Shown: piece after piece, positions 26,472 to 34,759 of the stretch | Numbering within the stretch: position 1 is the first letter of the stretch | Layout: each line of letters begins with the position of its first letter | Source of the DNA: Mesorhizobium sp. | GTDB taxonomy: Bacteria > Pseudomonadota > Alphaproteobacteria > Rhizobiales > Rhizobiaceae | Length of the DNA: 51,134 nucleotides | Direction: 5' to 3' | NCBI GenBank assembly: GCA_022833215.1 | Contig: JAIPUZ010000022.1 | Coordinates: 1-51,134 of the forward strand | The notes under the pieces: generated by a model | Told to the model about the DNA's origin: nothing | The model's database searches: none | What the model saw: only the letters and a program-made list of their open reading frames with translations | Translations under genes and position numbers: made by a program

Positions 26472-27968
26472 ATGTTCGGAAGAAGAGGCAACGACGACAG
26501 GAGCAAGCCGGCTTTCTCCAAGCCTGCCTCCGCCCCTTCACCGGCTGCGCCGGTGTCCGGCGCGGTGGACAGTGCGCCGGCGCGCCAGGCTGCACCGGCT
26601 GCGCCAATTCCGCAGCCTGCGCGCCGCACCGTGGAAGCGCCGCCGCTTGCAGCCCAGCCGGCGGCGCGTGCGCCGCGAGAGCGCAGCGAAAGCTATTACG
26701 ACACCAAGAGCCAGGTCTTCGCCGCGCTTATCGACACCATCGATCTGTCCCAGCTGGCCAAGCTGGAACCGGATGCTGCGCGCGAGGAAATACGCGATAT
26801 CGTCAACGACATCATCGCGATCAAGAATTTCGCCATGTCGATTTCCGAGCAGGAAGAGCTGCTCGAGGACATCTGCAACGACGTTCTGGGCTACGGTCCG
26901 CTGGAGCCGCTGCTGGCCCGCGACGACATCGCCGACATCATGGTGAACGGCTCGCGCAACGTCTATATCGAGGTGAACGGCAGGGTCGAGCAGACCAGCA
27001 TCCGTTTCCGGGACAACCAGCAGCTCCTCAACATTTGCCAGCGCATCGTCAGCCAGGTTGGCCGCCGTGTCGATGAATCCTCGCCAATCTGCGACGCGCG
27101 TCTGCCCGACGGCTCCCGTGTCAACGTCATCGCGCCGCCACTGGCCATCGACGGCACCGCGCTCACCATCCGCAAGTTCAAGAAGGACAAGCTCACACTC
27201 GACCAGCTCGTGCGGTTCGGCGCCATTTCGCCGGAAGGCGCGGAAATCCTCAAGATCGTCGGCCGGGTTCGTTGCAATGTCGTCATTTCCGGCGGTACCG
27301 GCTCGGGCAAGACCACCCTGCTCAACTGCCTGACCAACTATGTCGATCGCGATGAGCGCATCATCACCTGCGAGGACTCGGCGGAATTGCAGCTCCAGCA
27401 GCCGCATGTGGTGCGCCTCGAAACCCGCCCGCCCAATCTGGAAGGCGAGGGGGAGGTGACCATGCGCGATCTCGTCAAGAACTGCCTGCGCATGCGCCCC
27501 GAGCGCATCATCGTGGGCGAGGTGCGCGGCCCCGAAGTCTTCGACCTGTTGCAGGCCATGAACACGGGCCATGACGGCTCGATGGGCACCATTCACTCCA
27601 ACAGCCCGCGCGAGTGCCTGAACCGCATGGAATCGATGATCGCCATGGGTGGCTATTCGCTGCCGCAGCGCACCGTGCGCGAGATCATCGTCGGCTCGGT
27701 CGACGTCATCATTCAGGCGGCCCGCCTGCGTGACGGATCGCGCCGCATCACCCACATCACCGAAGTGATCGGCATGGAAGGCGATGTGATCGTTACCCAG
27801 GACCTCGTCGTTTACAACATCAAGGGCGAGGATGCGAACGGCAAGCTGATCGGCGAGCACATGTCTACGGGCATCGGACGCCCGCATTTCTGGGATCGCG
27901 CCCGTTACTATGGCGAGGAGCACCGGCTGGCCACCGCGCTGGAAGCCATGGAGAAGCGTGCCGATTGA
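26472..27968 (+). CDS. cpaF: Pilus assembly/secretion ATPase CpaF (TadA)
   Basis: CpaF is the hexameric secretion ATPase (type II/IV family) that powers Flp pilus extension and probably retraction. The 498-residue protein has an Ala/Pro-rich low-complexity N-terminus (about 1-75), the N1 and N2 domains with G-Y-G-P-L-E-P-L-L and I-M-V-N-G, and a RecA-like core. Walker A is [10 protein letters not shown] near residue 280, the Asp box is T-C-E-D-S-A-E-L, Walker B lies in [10 protein letters not shown], and the His box in [10 protein letters not shown]. It starts 32 bases after cpaE. Confidence 0.97.
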   Translation: MFGRRGNDDRSKPAFSKPASAPSPAAPVSGAVDSAPARQAAPAAPIPQPARRTVEAPPLAAQPAARAPRERSESYYDTKSQVFAALIDTIDLSQLAKLEPDAAREEIRDIVNDIIAIKNFAMSISEQEELLEDICNDVLGYGPLEPLLARDDIADIMVNGSRNVYIEVNGRVEQTSIRFRDNQQLLNICQRIVSQVGRRVDESSPICDARLPDGSRVNVIAPPLAIDGTALTIRKFKKDKLTLDQLVRFGAISPEGAEILKIVGRVRCNVVISGGTGSGKTTLLNCLTNYVDRDERIITCEDSAELQLQQPHVVRLETRPPNLEGEGEVTMRDLVKNCLRMRPERIIVGEVRGPEVFDLLQAMNTGHDGSMGTIHSNSPRECLNRMESMIAMGGYSLPQRTVREIIVGSVDVIIQAARLRDGSRRITHITEVIGMEGDVIVTQDLVVYNIKGEDANGKLIGEHMSTGIGRPHFWDRARYYGEEHRLATALEAMEKRAD

Positions 27969-27995
27969 GCCCTTTGAGCATGGAGCGCGAGCGCA

Positions 27996-29009
27996 ATGTT
28001 TGGAATTGACAGCACCGTTCTGATGTTCGTTGCGCTGGCCGGCGTCAGCGCCGGCGCGATCGCCTATGCGCTGCTCTTCAATCGCATCAGCGACGAGAGG
28101 AACGTCGGCAAGCGCCTGCAGACGATCAAGTCGGCCGAGACCGACCGGGCCGTGGTCAAGGCTTCGCGGGACCGCATGGCCGAAGCCGCCAAGCGGCGCA
28201 AATCCGTGCAGGAAACGCTCAGGCAGCTCGATGAAAAGCAGAAGCAGATCGACCTGAGCGTCAAGAAGCCGCCGCTGAAGGTGCAGATCCGGCAGGCCGG
28301 CCTGAACCTCACCATGGAGCGGTTCTATCTCTACTCCGCAATTAGCGGCCTCGTCCTGACGCTGATCGGGTTCGTCATCGGACTTCCGACCATCGCCCTG
28401 CCGGGTGCGCTGATCGTCGGCAGTCTGGGCCTGCCGCGCTGGCTCGTGTCATTCCTGCGCGCGCGCCGGGTGAAAGCCTTTCTGAACGAGTTTCCCAACG
28501 CGCTGGACATCATCGTGCGCGCCGTGAAGTCCGGCCTGCCGCTCAACGATGCCGTGCGCCTCATCGCCAATGAGTCCCCGGAACCGGTGCGCGGCGAGTT
28601 CCGCCGCATCGTCGACTCCCAGCAGATGGGCCTGTCGATACCCGAGGCTACCATGCGCATGTCCGAAACCATGCCGTGCCCCGAGGCGGCGTTCTTCGGC
28701 ATCGTCATCCAGATTCAGGCGCAGGCCGGCGGCAACCTGTCCGAGGCGCTTGGCAATCTGTCGCGGGTGCTGCGCGACCGCAAGAAGATGAAGGCGAAGG
28801 TCTCCGCCTTGTCGATGGAGGCCAAGGCTTCCGCCGCGATCATTGGCTCGCTGCCGTTCATCATCGCCTTTCTCGTCTATCTGACCAGCCCCAGCTACAT
28901 CCTGCCGCTGTTCACCACCTCGACCGGCCACCTGATCCTCGGAGTCTCGGGTCTGTGGATGTCGATAGGCATCTTCGTGATGCGCAAGATGATGAATTTC
29001 GAGGTCTGA
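27996..29009 (+). CDS. tadB: Tad inner membrane platform protein TadB
   Basis: TadB, with TadC, forms the inner membrane platform on which the CpaF ATPase works. The 337-residue protein has a first membrane segment at about 6-26, a basic cytoplasmic region, two close membrane segments (around 115-150), the type II secretion F domain with F-L-N-E-F-P-N-A-L-D-I-I-V-R-A-V-K-S-G-L-P, and two final membrane segments. It lies 27 bases after cpaF and 39 before tadC. Confidence 0.94.
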   Translation: MFGIDSTVLMFVALAGVSAGAIAYALLFNRISDERNVGKRLQTIKSAETDRAVVKASRDRMAEAAKRRKSVQETLRQLDEKQKQIDLSVKKPPLKVQIRQAGLNLTMERFYLYSAISGLVLTLIGFVIGLPTIALPGALIVGSLGLPRWLVSFLRARRVKAFLNEFPNALDIIVRAVKSGLPLNDAVRLIANESPEPVRGEFRRIVDSQQMGLSIPEATMRMSETMPCPEAAFFGIVIQIQAQAGGNLSEALGNLSRVLRDRKKMKAKVSALSMEAKASAAIIGSLPFIIAFLVYLTSPSYILPLFTTSTGHLILGVSGLWMSIGIFVMRKMMNFEV

Positions 29010-29048
29010 GGTCATGAATTTGACCAGACCCGCTGACCGGAGGCTGCC

Positions 29049-30071
29049 GTGAGCGCCCAGACCATAAAGACCCTGACCGATCCGGCATTCCTGACGGCGC
29101 TGCTGGTCGGCATCGCCGTCTTCGCGACGATGATGACGCTGCTTCCCGCCCTCGGGGGAAATCCGCTGAAGAACCGGATGAAGGCCGTGGCGCTCGAACG
29201 CGATGAGCTGCGGGCAAAGCAGCGCGCCCGTCTGGTCGCGGAGGCGGACCGGCGCAGCCGCGGCCTGCGTGAGCAGCAGTCGACCGGCATGCGCCGCATC
29301 GTCGAGCGGCTCGACCTGCGACGGCTGCTGGCGGACGAGAACACGGTTCGCCAGCTCAAGACCGCCGGCTTCCGGGGACAGAACCCCATGACGCAGTTCC
29401 TGTTCTTCCGTCTCGTCCTGCCCTTCGTCGGGCTTGGCCTTGCCGCAGTCTACATCTTCGGGCTGGGGGTGATGGAGGACAAGCCGATGATGATCCGCGT
29501 GTTCGCCTGCATCGGCGCCGCCTATGCCGGCTTCTACGCGCCGATCGTCTACGTCAGCAACCGTGCCTCGAAGCGCAAGGAATCCATCAAGCGCGCCTGG
29601 CCGGACGCGCTGGACCTGATGCTGATCTGCGTCGAATCAGGCATGTCGATCGAGGCCGCCATGCGCAAGGTGGCCGAGGAGATCGGCTCCCAGTCGGTCG
29701 AGCTGGCCGAGGAATTCGTGCTCACCACGGCTGAACTCTCCTATTTGCAGGAGCGGCGGCAAGCCTACGAGAATCTGGCCGAGCGCACCGGTCTGGAGCC
29801 GGTCAAGTCGGTCACTCAGGCGCTCATCCAGGCCGAACGCTACGGCACCCCGGTGGCCCATGCGCTCAGGGTGCTCTCCAGCGAAAGCCGTGACGCGCGC
29901 ATGACCGAGGCCGAGAAGAAGGCCGCTGCCCTGCCGCCCAAGCTCACCGTGCCGATGATCCTGTTCTTCCTGCCGGTGCTGTTCGCCATCATCCTTGGCC
30001 CGGCCGGCATTCAGCTCAGCCAGAACGGCGGCTTCTTCGGCGACCAGCCCCAAAGCTCCGCGACCGAATAA
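29049..30071 (+). CDS. tadC: Tad inner membrane platform protein TadC
   Basis: This paralogue of TadB has 340 residues and the same layout: an N-terminal membrane segment (15-37), a basic region, a membrane pair around 115-165, and the F domain with A-W-P-D-A-L-D-L-M-L-I-C-V-E-S-G-M-S-I-E. A final hydrophobic stretch, L-T-V-P-M-I-L-F-F-L-P-V-L-F-A-I-I, lies near the C-terminus. The GTG at 29049 is the likely start. It is the last gene of the plus-strand operon and is followed by a terminator. In many relatives tadD comes next in the same or a neighbouring transcript; here it is 6 kb away on the other strand. Confidence 0.94.
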   Translation: MSAQTIKTLTDPAFLTALLVGIAVFATMMTLLPALGGNPLKNRMKAVALERDELRAKQRARLVAEADRRSRGLREQQSTGMRRIVERLDLRRLLADENTVRQLKTAGFRGQNPMTQFLFFRLVLPFVGLGLAAVYIFGLGVMEDKPMMIRVFACIGAAYAGFYAPIVYVSNRASKRKESIKRAWPDALDLMLICVESGMSIEAAMRKVAEEIGSQSVELAEEFVLTTAELSYLQERRQAYENLAERTGLEPVKSVTQALIQAERYGTPVAHALRVLSSESRDARMTEAEKKAAALPPKLTVPMILFFLPVLFAIILGPAGIQLSQNGGFFGDQPQSSATE

Positions 30072-30089
30072 AGTTTCTTGCCGCAGACA

Positions 30090-30129
30090 GAAGGGCAGGG
30101 CCGGCACAGCCGTCCTGCCCTTCCTTTTT
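30090..30129 (+). terminator. Intrinsic terminator of the cpaB-tadC operon
   Basis: A 10-bp stem (30090-30099 with 30114-30123) with a 14-base loop is followed by CTTTTT. It lies 18 bases after the tadC stop and reaches the stop of the convergent hydrolase gene. Confidence 0.82.
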
Positions 30130-32125
30130 ACATGTGATCGCGCGCAATGCGGGCGCTGCGTTCACGATCGAACACATTGTGCCCGTCATGGAAGGCTTCC
30201 ATGCGTTCGGACACGATCCATTCGGTTGCCGTGCACGAGAGCGTCATGGTGCTGCGCGTCCTCGTCTCCCATCCATCGCGTGCGGTAATGCATATGGAGG
30301 TGATCTCCGCGATCATCGACAGCGGGTCGTGCGGCGCTACCGACCAGATCTGCTCGGTGATGTCGCGCGCGCACAGGCCGTTGCCGGGATGGCGGTTGAG
30401 GCCGGTATCGTCGCTCACACGGTAGCGGGTAACGCCATTTTCCAGATCGCGTTCGACGATGCGGCTGGAGGAGCCTTCTTCCAGCACCTCGTAATGCGGC
30501 AGGGGATCGGGGTTCGCCGGTTCCGGCACTTCGATCCTGTCGTGATCGCCGAGCAGCGGCAGGTCCACGCTGACCGAGGCGAGATCGATATCCAGCGTCG
30601 CGTCGCAGGGTGGCGGCAGCATGGTCGGCCAGTAGGCGCTGGACAGCGACAGGCGGATGCGGTGGCCCGGCGCAAAGCGATAGCCGCACGCATCCAGAAC
30701 AAGCTCCACATCGACCGGTTTGCCCGGCTCCAGCACCTGCGGTTCGGCACTGCCGTTGCGGTGGGCAAGGTTGAGCAGACCGAAGCAGACACGGGTTGCG
30801 GTACCATCCGGGTGAACGTCCACCAGCCTTGCCGCCAGATTGGCCAGGGGTGCGCTGCTGGACAGGCGCAGTTTCAGGACCGGCTGACCGAGGGTGACGA
30901 CTTCCTCGCCCAGCGCCCGGCTGTCGAAAACCAGCGAGCCGGCATCGTCGGACCGCTGGTCGCCGGGCATTTCCGAATCCGGTTTGAGGGTGAAGAACTC
31001 GCCTGCCGCGGTGCCGGTGTCCAGAGGCGAGCGCAGCAGGGCGGTCCCCGAAGCCGGCTCCGGCGGGTTGCCTTCAAGCCGGCCCGAAGCATCGACGGTC
31101 AGCGTTCGGGTTTCGGGAGAACTCCACGCATTCTTTGCGATCCAGTATCCCGGATCGGCCTCGCGCCACAGCGCCGGGCGCGGGCCGTCGAGAATGTAGG
31201 CGCGGACCTGCGGGACCTTTTCCGCGCCGTTTTCTTCATCGCAGAGCCAGCGCCGCCACCACGCGATGGCTTCCGCATGGAAATCCGTGCGCGGCTTCGG
31301 GTAGGCGAAATGCGGATATTTATGCACCCAGGGGCCGATCAGCGCCTTCGCCTTTCCGGGCATGCCCTGCACCGCCTTCAGCGGCGTGTTGCGATAGCCG
31401 TCGGCCCAGCCGGCAATCACCAGCGCGGGAACGGGAAAACCGTCGAAATCCTCGCAGATCGACCCATGGCGCCAGAAGGCGTCCCGGCGCTGATGGCCCA
31501 GCCACTCCTCCATGAAGAAGGGCTCGCCTTCCAGCCGCTCCAGCCACATGTCGCGCCAGCGTTCTCCCACAATTTCCGGATCCGGCGACCGGGACTGGTA
31601 GGCGCTCATCGTCGCCGCCCACGCAAACTGCGCCGACAGGTGCGCACCGTTCTTGTAATGGATGTCATCGTTGTAGCGGTCCACGGTCGAGGCGATGGAA
31701 ATCACCGCCTTGAGCGCCGGCGGCTTCAGCGCTGCGACCTGCAGGCCGTTGAAGCCACCCCATGAAATGCCCATCATGCCAACGCTGCCGTTCGACCAGC
31801 CCTGGGACGCGATCCATTCGATCACCTCGACCGCATCGGAAAGCTCGCGGGGCGTGTACTCGCCGTCGATGACGCCATCGGATTCGCCGCTGCCGCGAAT
31901 GTCGACGCGAACCCCGGCAATGCCTGCGGCTGCGAACACCGGATAGGTGGATTCATCGCGCGGCGCCGTGCCGTTTCGCTTGCGGTAGGGCAGGAACTCC
32001 AGCACCGCAGGTACCGGCGCTTCCGGACGGGCATCGTCCGGCATCCAGATGCGCGCCGCCAGACGCGTTCCATCATTCAGGGTGATCCATTCGTTTTCGA
32101 TGACGTGAAAAGTTTTCCGGGTCAT
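30128..32125 (-). CDS. CocE/NonD-type hydrolase (X-Pro dipeptidyl-peptidase S15 family)
   Basis: This 665-residue enzyme has the three-part build of CocE-like proteins. The alpha/beta hydrolase core has its nucleophile Ser121 in G-I-S-W-G-G-F, a likely acid Asp near 263 in A-G-W-A-D-G-Y and a likely His near 290 in K-Y-P-H-F-A-Y. A helical cap follows, and then the C-terminal jelly-roll typical of X-Pro dipeptidyl-peptidases (L-K-L-R-L-S-S-S-A-P, Y-R-F-A-P-G-H-R-I-R-L). Family members split esters, acyl-amino bonds or beta-lactam side chains; the substrate here is unknown. No signal peptide is seen, so it is cytoplasmic. It lies 176 bases downstream of the solute-binding protein gene on the same strand, which suggests the two act on related compounds. 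Confidence 0.86.
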   Translation of the reverse strand: MTRKTFHVIENEWITLNDGTRLAARIWMPDDARPEAPVPAVLEFLPYRKRNGTAPRDESTYPVFAAAGIAGVRVDIRGSGESDGVIDGEYTPRELSDAVEVIEWIASQGWSNGSVGMMGISWGGFNGLQVAALKPPALKAVISIASTVDRYNDDIHYKNGAHLSAQFAWAATMSAYQSRSPDPEIVGERWRDMWLERLEGEPFFMEEWLGHQRRDAFWRHGSICEDFDGFPVPALVIAGWADGYRNTPLKAVQGMPGKAKALIGPWVHKYPHFAYPKPRTDFHAEAIAWWRRWLCDEENGAEKVPQVRAYILDGPRPALWREADPGYWIAKNAWSSPETRTLTVDASGRLEGNPPEPASGTALLRSPLDTGTAAGEFFTLKPDSEMPGDQRSDDAGSLVFDSRALGEEVVTLGQPVLKLRLSSSAPLANLAARLVDVHPDGTATRVCFGLLNLAHRNGSAEPQVLEPGKPVDVELVLDACGYRFAPGHRIRLSLSSAYWPTMLPPPCDATLDIDLASVSVDLPLLGDHDRIEVPEPANPDPLPHYEVLEEGSSSRIVERDLENGVTRYRVSDDTGLNRHPGNGLCARDITEQIWSVAPHDPLSMIAEITSICITARDGWETRTRSTMTLSCTATEWIVSERMEAFHDGHNVFDRERSARIARDHM

Positions 32126-32301
32126 GGCTCTCGTCGCAGGAAGTCGGGACCGGCACAGGATTGCCGGTCGTGCGTGGTTCTGGAGCAGGGGCGCTTTTAC
32201 GAACGCTGCCTCCGCTGCTCCGGCTTCTGTTCTGGCCGCATTCACGCGACGTCGGACGATTCCGTCCGACTGCGAAATGCTCCAGTCATGGATGGCTCCG
32301 A

Positions 32302-33867
32302 TCAGCTCTCTATCCAGACCCTGCTGGCGATGCGGCCGTTGGAGATGTCGTTGCCGATATCGTGGACGTAGCCTTTCAGCTTCTTCGAGCCCGCGTTCAC
32401 ATAGTCGTTGAACACCGGCAGGATGAGGCCGCCCTCGTTGTGGATCATCAGCGCCATGTCCTGATAGAGCGCGCGGCGCTTGTCCTCGTCCAGCTCACCG
32501 CGTGCCTGCACCGCCATCTTGTCGAACTCGGGGCGCATGAAGCGCGTATCGTTCCACTCGGCGTTGGAGACATACGAGGTCGAATAGCGCGAATCCTGCG
32601 TCGGGCGCCCGCCCCAGTAGGAGGCGCAGAAGGGCTGCTTGTTCCACACTTCGGACCAGTAGCCGTCGCTCGGTTCGCGCCGCACGTCGAGCGTGATGCC
32701 TGCCCTGGCAGCGCTCTGCTGGAACAGTTGTGCGGCATCGACCGCGCCGGGGAAAGCGGCCTCCGAGGTGCGCAGCAGGATCGGCCCGTCGTGACCCGAC
32801 TTCTTGAAGTGGAACGCCGCCTTTTCGGGGTCGTAGACGCGCTGCTCGATATCGGTAGGCGCCAGCGCATAGTTGGCGTTGACCGGATAGTCGTTGCCGA
32901 TGGAGCCGAAGCCGCCAACCACCTGCTTGAGCAGGGCTTCGCGGTCGACCGCGTATTTCAGCGCAAGGCGCAGATCGTTGTCGTCGAAGGGGGCGGTGTC
33001 GCAATGCATCAGGAAGGAATAGAAGCCCTTGCCGGGGCTTTGCAGGATTTCGACATTCGGTGCCCGCGAGATCAGCGGCACGACTTTCGGTTCGATGAGG
33101 TTGATGAAATCGACCTGACCGGCACTCAGCGCGCTGATGCGTGCGGTGGAGTCGTTCATCACGATGATCTCGACGCTGTCCACGAAGCCGCGGTCGTCGC
33201 GCCAGTCGTCGGCGTTGCGCTCGAAGGTGGCGCGGATGCCCGGCTCGAAGGCTGTCAGCTTGTAAGGGCCGGTGCCGATTGCCGCATCGGGATTGCCATT
33301 GCCGCCCTCGGGCTGGATCTGAAGGTGATAGTCGGTGAGCACAAGCGGCAGGTCCGCATTGCCTTCCGTAAGCGTGATGACGAGATCCCCGCCACGCTCC
33401 TCGATCTGCTTGACGCCGGACAAAAGCCCCAGTGCGCCCGATTGGGAGCTTTCGTCGGCATGGCGGCGCAGCGTTGCCACCGCGTCGGCAACCGTCATCG
33501 GTTTGCCGTCATGGAAGCTGACGCCCTGCCTGATCTTGAATGTCCATTCGGAGGCATCGGCGGAGGGCGACCACGATTCGGCCAACGACGGCAGCGCTTC
33601 GCCCGTCTCGGGGTGGGATTCTACCAGCGTGTCGCCCCAGCAATGGGCGACGACGAAGAGCACGCTGGCGGAGGCAAGCGCGGGATCGAGCGTATCGGCT
33701 GAAGCACCACCTGCCAGACCCATGCGAAGGTGGCCGCCGCGAACCGGGGCCTGTGCCCGTGCGGAAGGGGCGCCGAGCAGGCCGGCGGACGCCGAAACGC
33801 CCAGCAATGCGCTGCCTTGCAGGAAGCCGCGGCGGGAAACATGGAACGTATTGCGAGACTCGGTCAT
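32302..33867 (-). CDS. Family 5 ABC transporter solute-binding protein, Tat-exported
   Basis: This 521-residue periplasmic binding protein is of the dipeptide/oligopeptide/nickel type. The N-terminus has a Tat signal, S-R-R-G-F-L-Q at 11-17, followed by a hydrophobic stretch and A-R-A-Q as likely cleavage region. The mature protein shows the family pattern: D-T-L-D-P-A-L, L-A-E-S-W-S-P-S, T-F-K-I-R-Q-G-V-S-F-H-D-G-K-P and G-T-G-P-Y-K-L. No permease or ATPase gene lies near it, so it either feeds a transporter encoded elsewhere or is a binding or sensor protein. The ATG has AGAGGGG upstream. It is divergent from an HTH regulator gene, 104 bases apart, which is its probable regulator. Confidence 0.9.
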   Translation of the reverse strand: MTESRNTFHVSRRGFLQGSALLGVSASAGLLGAPSARAQAPVRGGHLRMGLAGGASADTLDPALASASVLFVVAHCWGDTLVESHPETGEALPSLAESWSPSADASEWTFKIRQGVSFHDGKPMTVADAVATLRRHADESSQSGALGLLSGVKQIEERGGDLVITLTEGNADLPLVLTDYHLQIQPEGGNGNPDAAIGTGPYKLTAFEPGIRATFERNADDWRDDRGFVDSVEIIVMNDSTARISALSAGQVDFINLIEPKVVPLISRAPNVEILQSPGKGFYSFLMHCDTAPFDDNDLRLALKYAVDREALLKQVVGGFGSIGNDYPVNANYALAPTDIEQRVYDPEKAAFHFKKSGHDGPILLRTSEAAFPGAVDAAQLFQQSAARAGITLDVRREPSDGYWSEVWNKQPFCASYWGGRPTQDSRYSTSYVSNAEWNDTRFMRPEFDKMAVQARGELDEDKRRALYQDMALMIHNEGGLILPVFNDYVNAGSKKLKGYVHDIGNDISNGRIASRVWIES

Positions 33868-33937
33868 CGGGGCCCCTCTTTGCCATTGTGAGTTTGCAAG
33901 ATAATGGACCCCGGCCGGGCCGGTGCAATTTCGCAGC

Positions 33938-33965
33938 TTGACGCGAATTTACGCAGGTTTACGCT
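33938..33965. promoter_or_regulatory. Direct-repeat element between the solute-binding protein and regulator genes
   Basis: TTTACGC occurs twice, at 33948-33954 and 33958-33964, ten bases apart, which puts both copies on the same face of the helix. A TTGACG (33938-33943) just upstream could be a -35 element. The element ends seven bases before the regulator's ATG, so it is a candidate operator for autoregulation and control of the divergent gene. Confidence 0.35.
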
Positions 33966-33971
33966 ACGTGG

Positions 33972-34757
33972 ATGGGCAAGCTTCATGCAAATTTCGGTGA
34001 GAATCTGAAACTCGCCTGCGCGACCCGGCAATCGATCTCCGAACTTTGCCGGGAAATCGGCATCAACAGGCAGCAGTTCAACCGCTACATCAATTCGGGA
34101 ACGCGTCCCTCGGCGCACAATCGGCTGAGGATCGCCACATTCTTCGGTTTCGAACCGGACGATTTCGACCTGCCTTGCGCCGCCTTCCGGCGAAAGCTGG
34201 AAATCAAGCGCCAGCCTGTGCTGGCTGAGGGGCCGCTTGCCGATGCCTTTCCGGGAGATTTGCGGGCGTTGCGCTCCTATCTGGGTTTTTACCAGACCTG
34301 GCATGTATCGTTGTCCTGGCCCGGCCGCATCGTATGTTCGTGCGCGCATATGCGCGAACGGGACGGGCATATCGTCGTCACCTCGCTGGAGCGGATAGAA
34401 GACGTGGAAAACGGCATCCGCCAGCGGTCGCGCTATGTCGGTCTGGCGGCCTATCAACGCCAGCGTATCTTCCTCACCGAGCTTACCCGGGGGAGCGCTC
34501 CGACCTTCGGCCAGACGATCCTGATGCCGTTCGAAATCCACCAGCGCCAGTATCTTCGCGGGCTGACCATGGGGGTTTCGTGGCGCAACGACAATCTGCC
34601 CTATGCCACGCGGACCGTGTGGCGCTATCGCGGTGTCCGTACCGACCGGCGTGCGCTGATTTCGAATTGCGGCATTTACGAACTGAACTCGGCCAACCTG
34701 CCGTCCGTTGTCGTATCCTTCCTGACGCAGACCGGGCCAATCGCCCTGCGTGCATGA
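33972..34757 (+). CDS. HTH (XRE/Cro-like) transcriptional regulator with unfamiliar C-terminal domain
   Basis: The 261-residue protein has an N-terminal helix-turn-helix (about residues 5-60): E-N-L-K-L-A, S-I-S-E-L-C-R-E-I-G-I-N-R-Q-Q-F-N-R-Y-I, then a wing-like G-T-R-P-S. The remaining 190 residues are not a domain I recognise. They contain L-S-W-P-G-R-I-V-C-S-C-A-H-M and several aromatic-rich strands, and look like a beta-rich ligand-binding fold rather than a peptidase. It is divergent from the solute-binding protein gene and ends two bases before the stop of the convergent diguanylate cyclase gene. The likely role is local control of the binding protein and hydrolase genes, inferred from context only. 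Confidence 0.72.
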   Translation: MGKLHANFGENLKLACATRQSISELCREIGINRQQFNRYINSGTRPSAHNRLRIATFFGFEPDDFDLPCAAFRRKLEIKRQPVLAEGPLADAFPGDLRALRSYLGFYQTWHVSLSWPGRIVCSCAHMRERDGHIVVTSLERIEDVENGIRQRSRYVGLAAYQRQRIFLTELTRGSAPTFGQTILMPFEIHQRQYLRGLTMGVSWRNDNLPYATRTVWRYRGVRTDRRALISNCGIYELNSANLPSVVVSFLTQTGPIALRA

Positions 34758-34759
34758 GG

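Noticed and set aside
30134-31765. Open frame of 543 codons on the plus strand
   Set aside because: Antisense to the CocE-type hydrolase, which keeps catalytic motifs and the C-terminal jelly-roll.
32251-32270. 7-bp hairpin between the binding protein and hydrolase genes as a terminator
   Set aside because: Perfect stem but no T-run on the minus strand; not enough to claim termination.
32161-33702. Open frame of 513 codons on the plus strand
   Set aside because: Antisense to the solute-binding protein, which has a Tat signal and family motifs.
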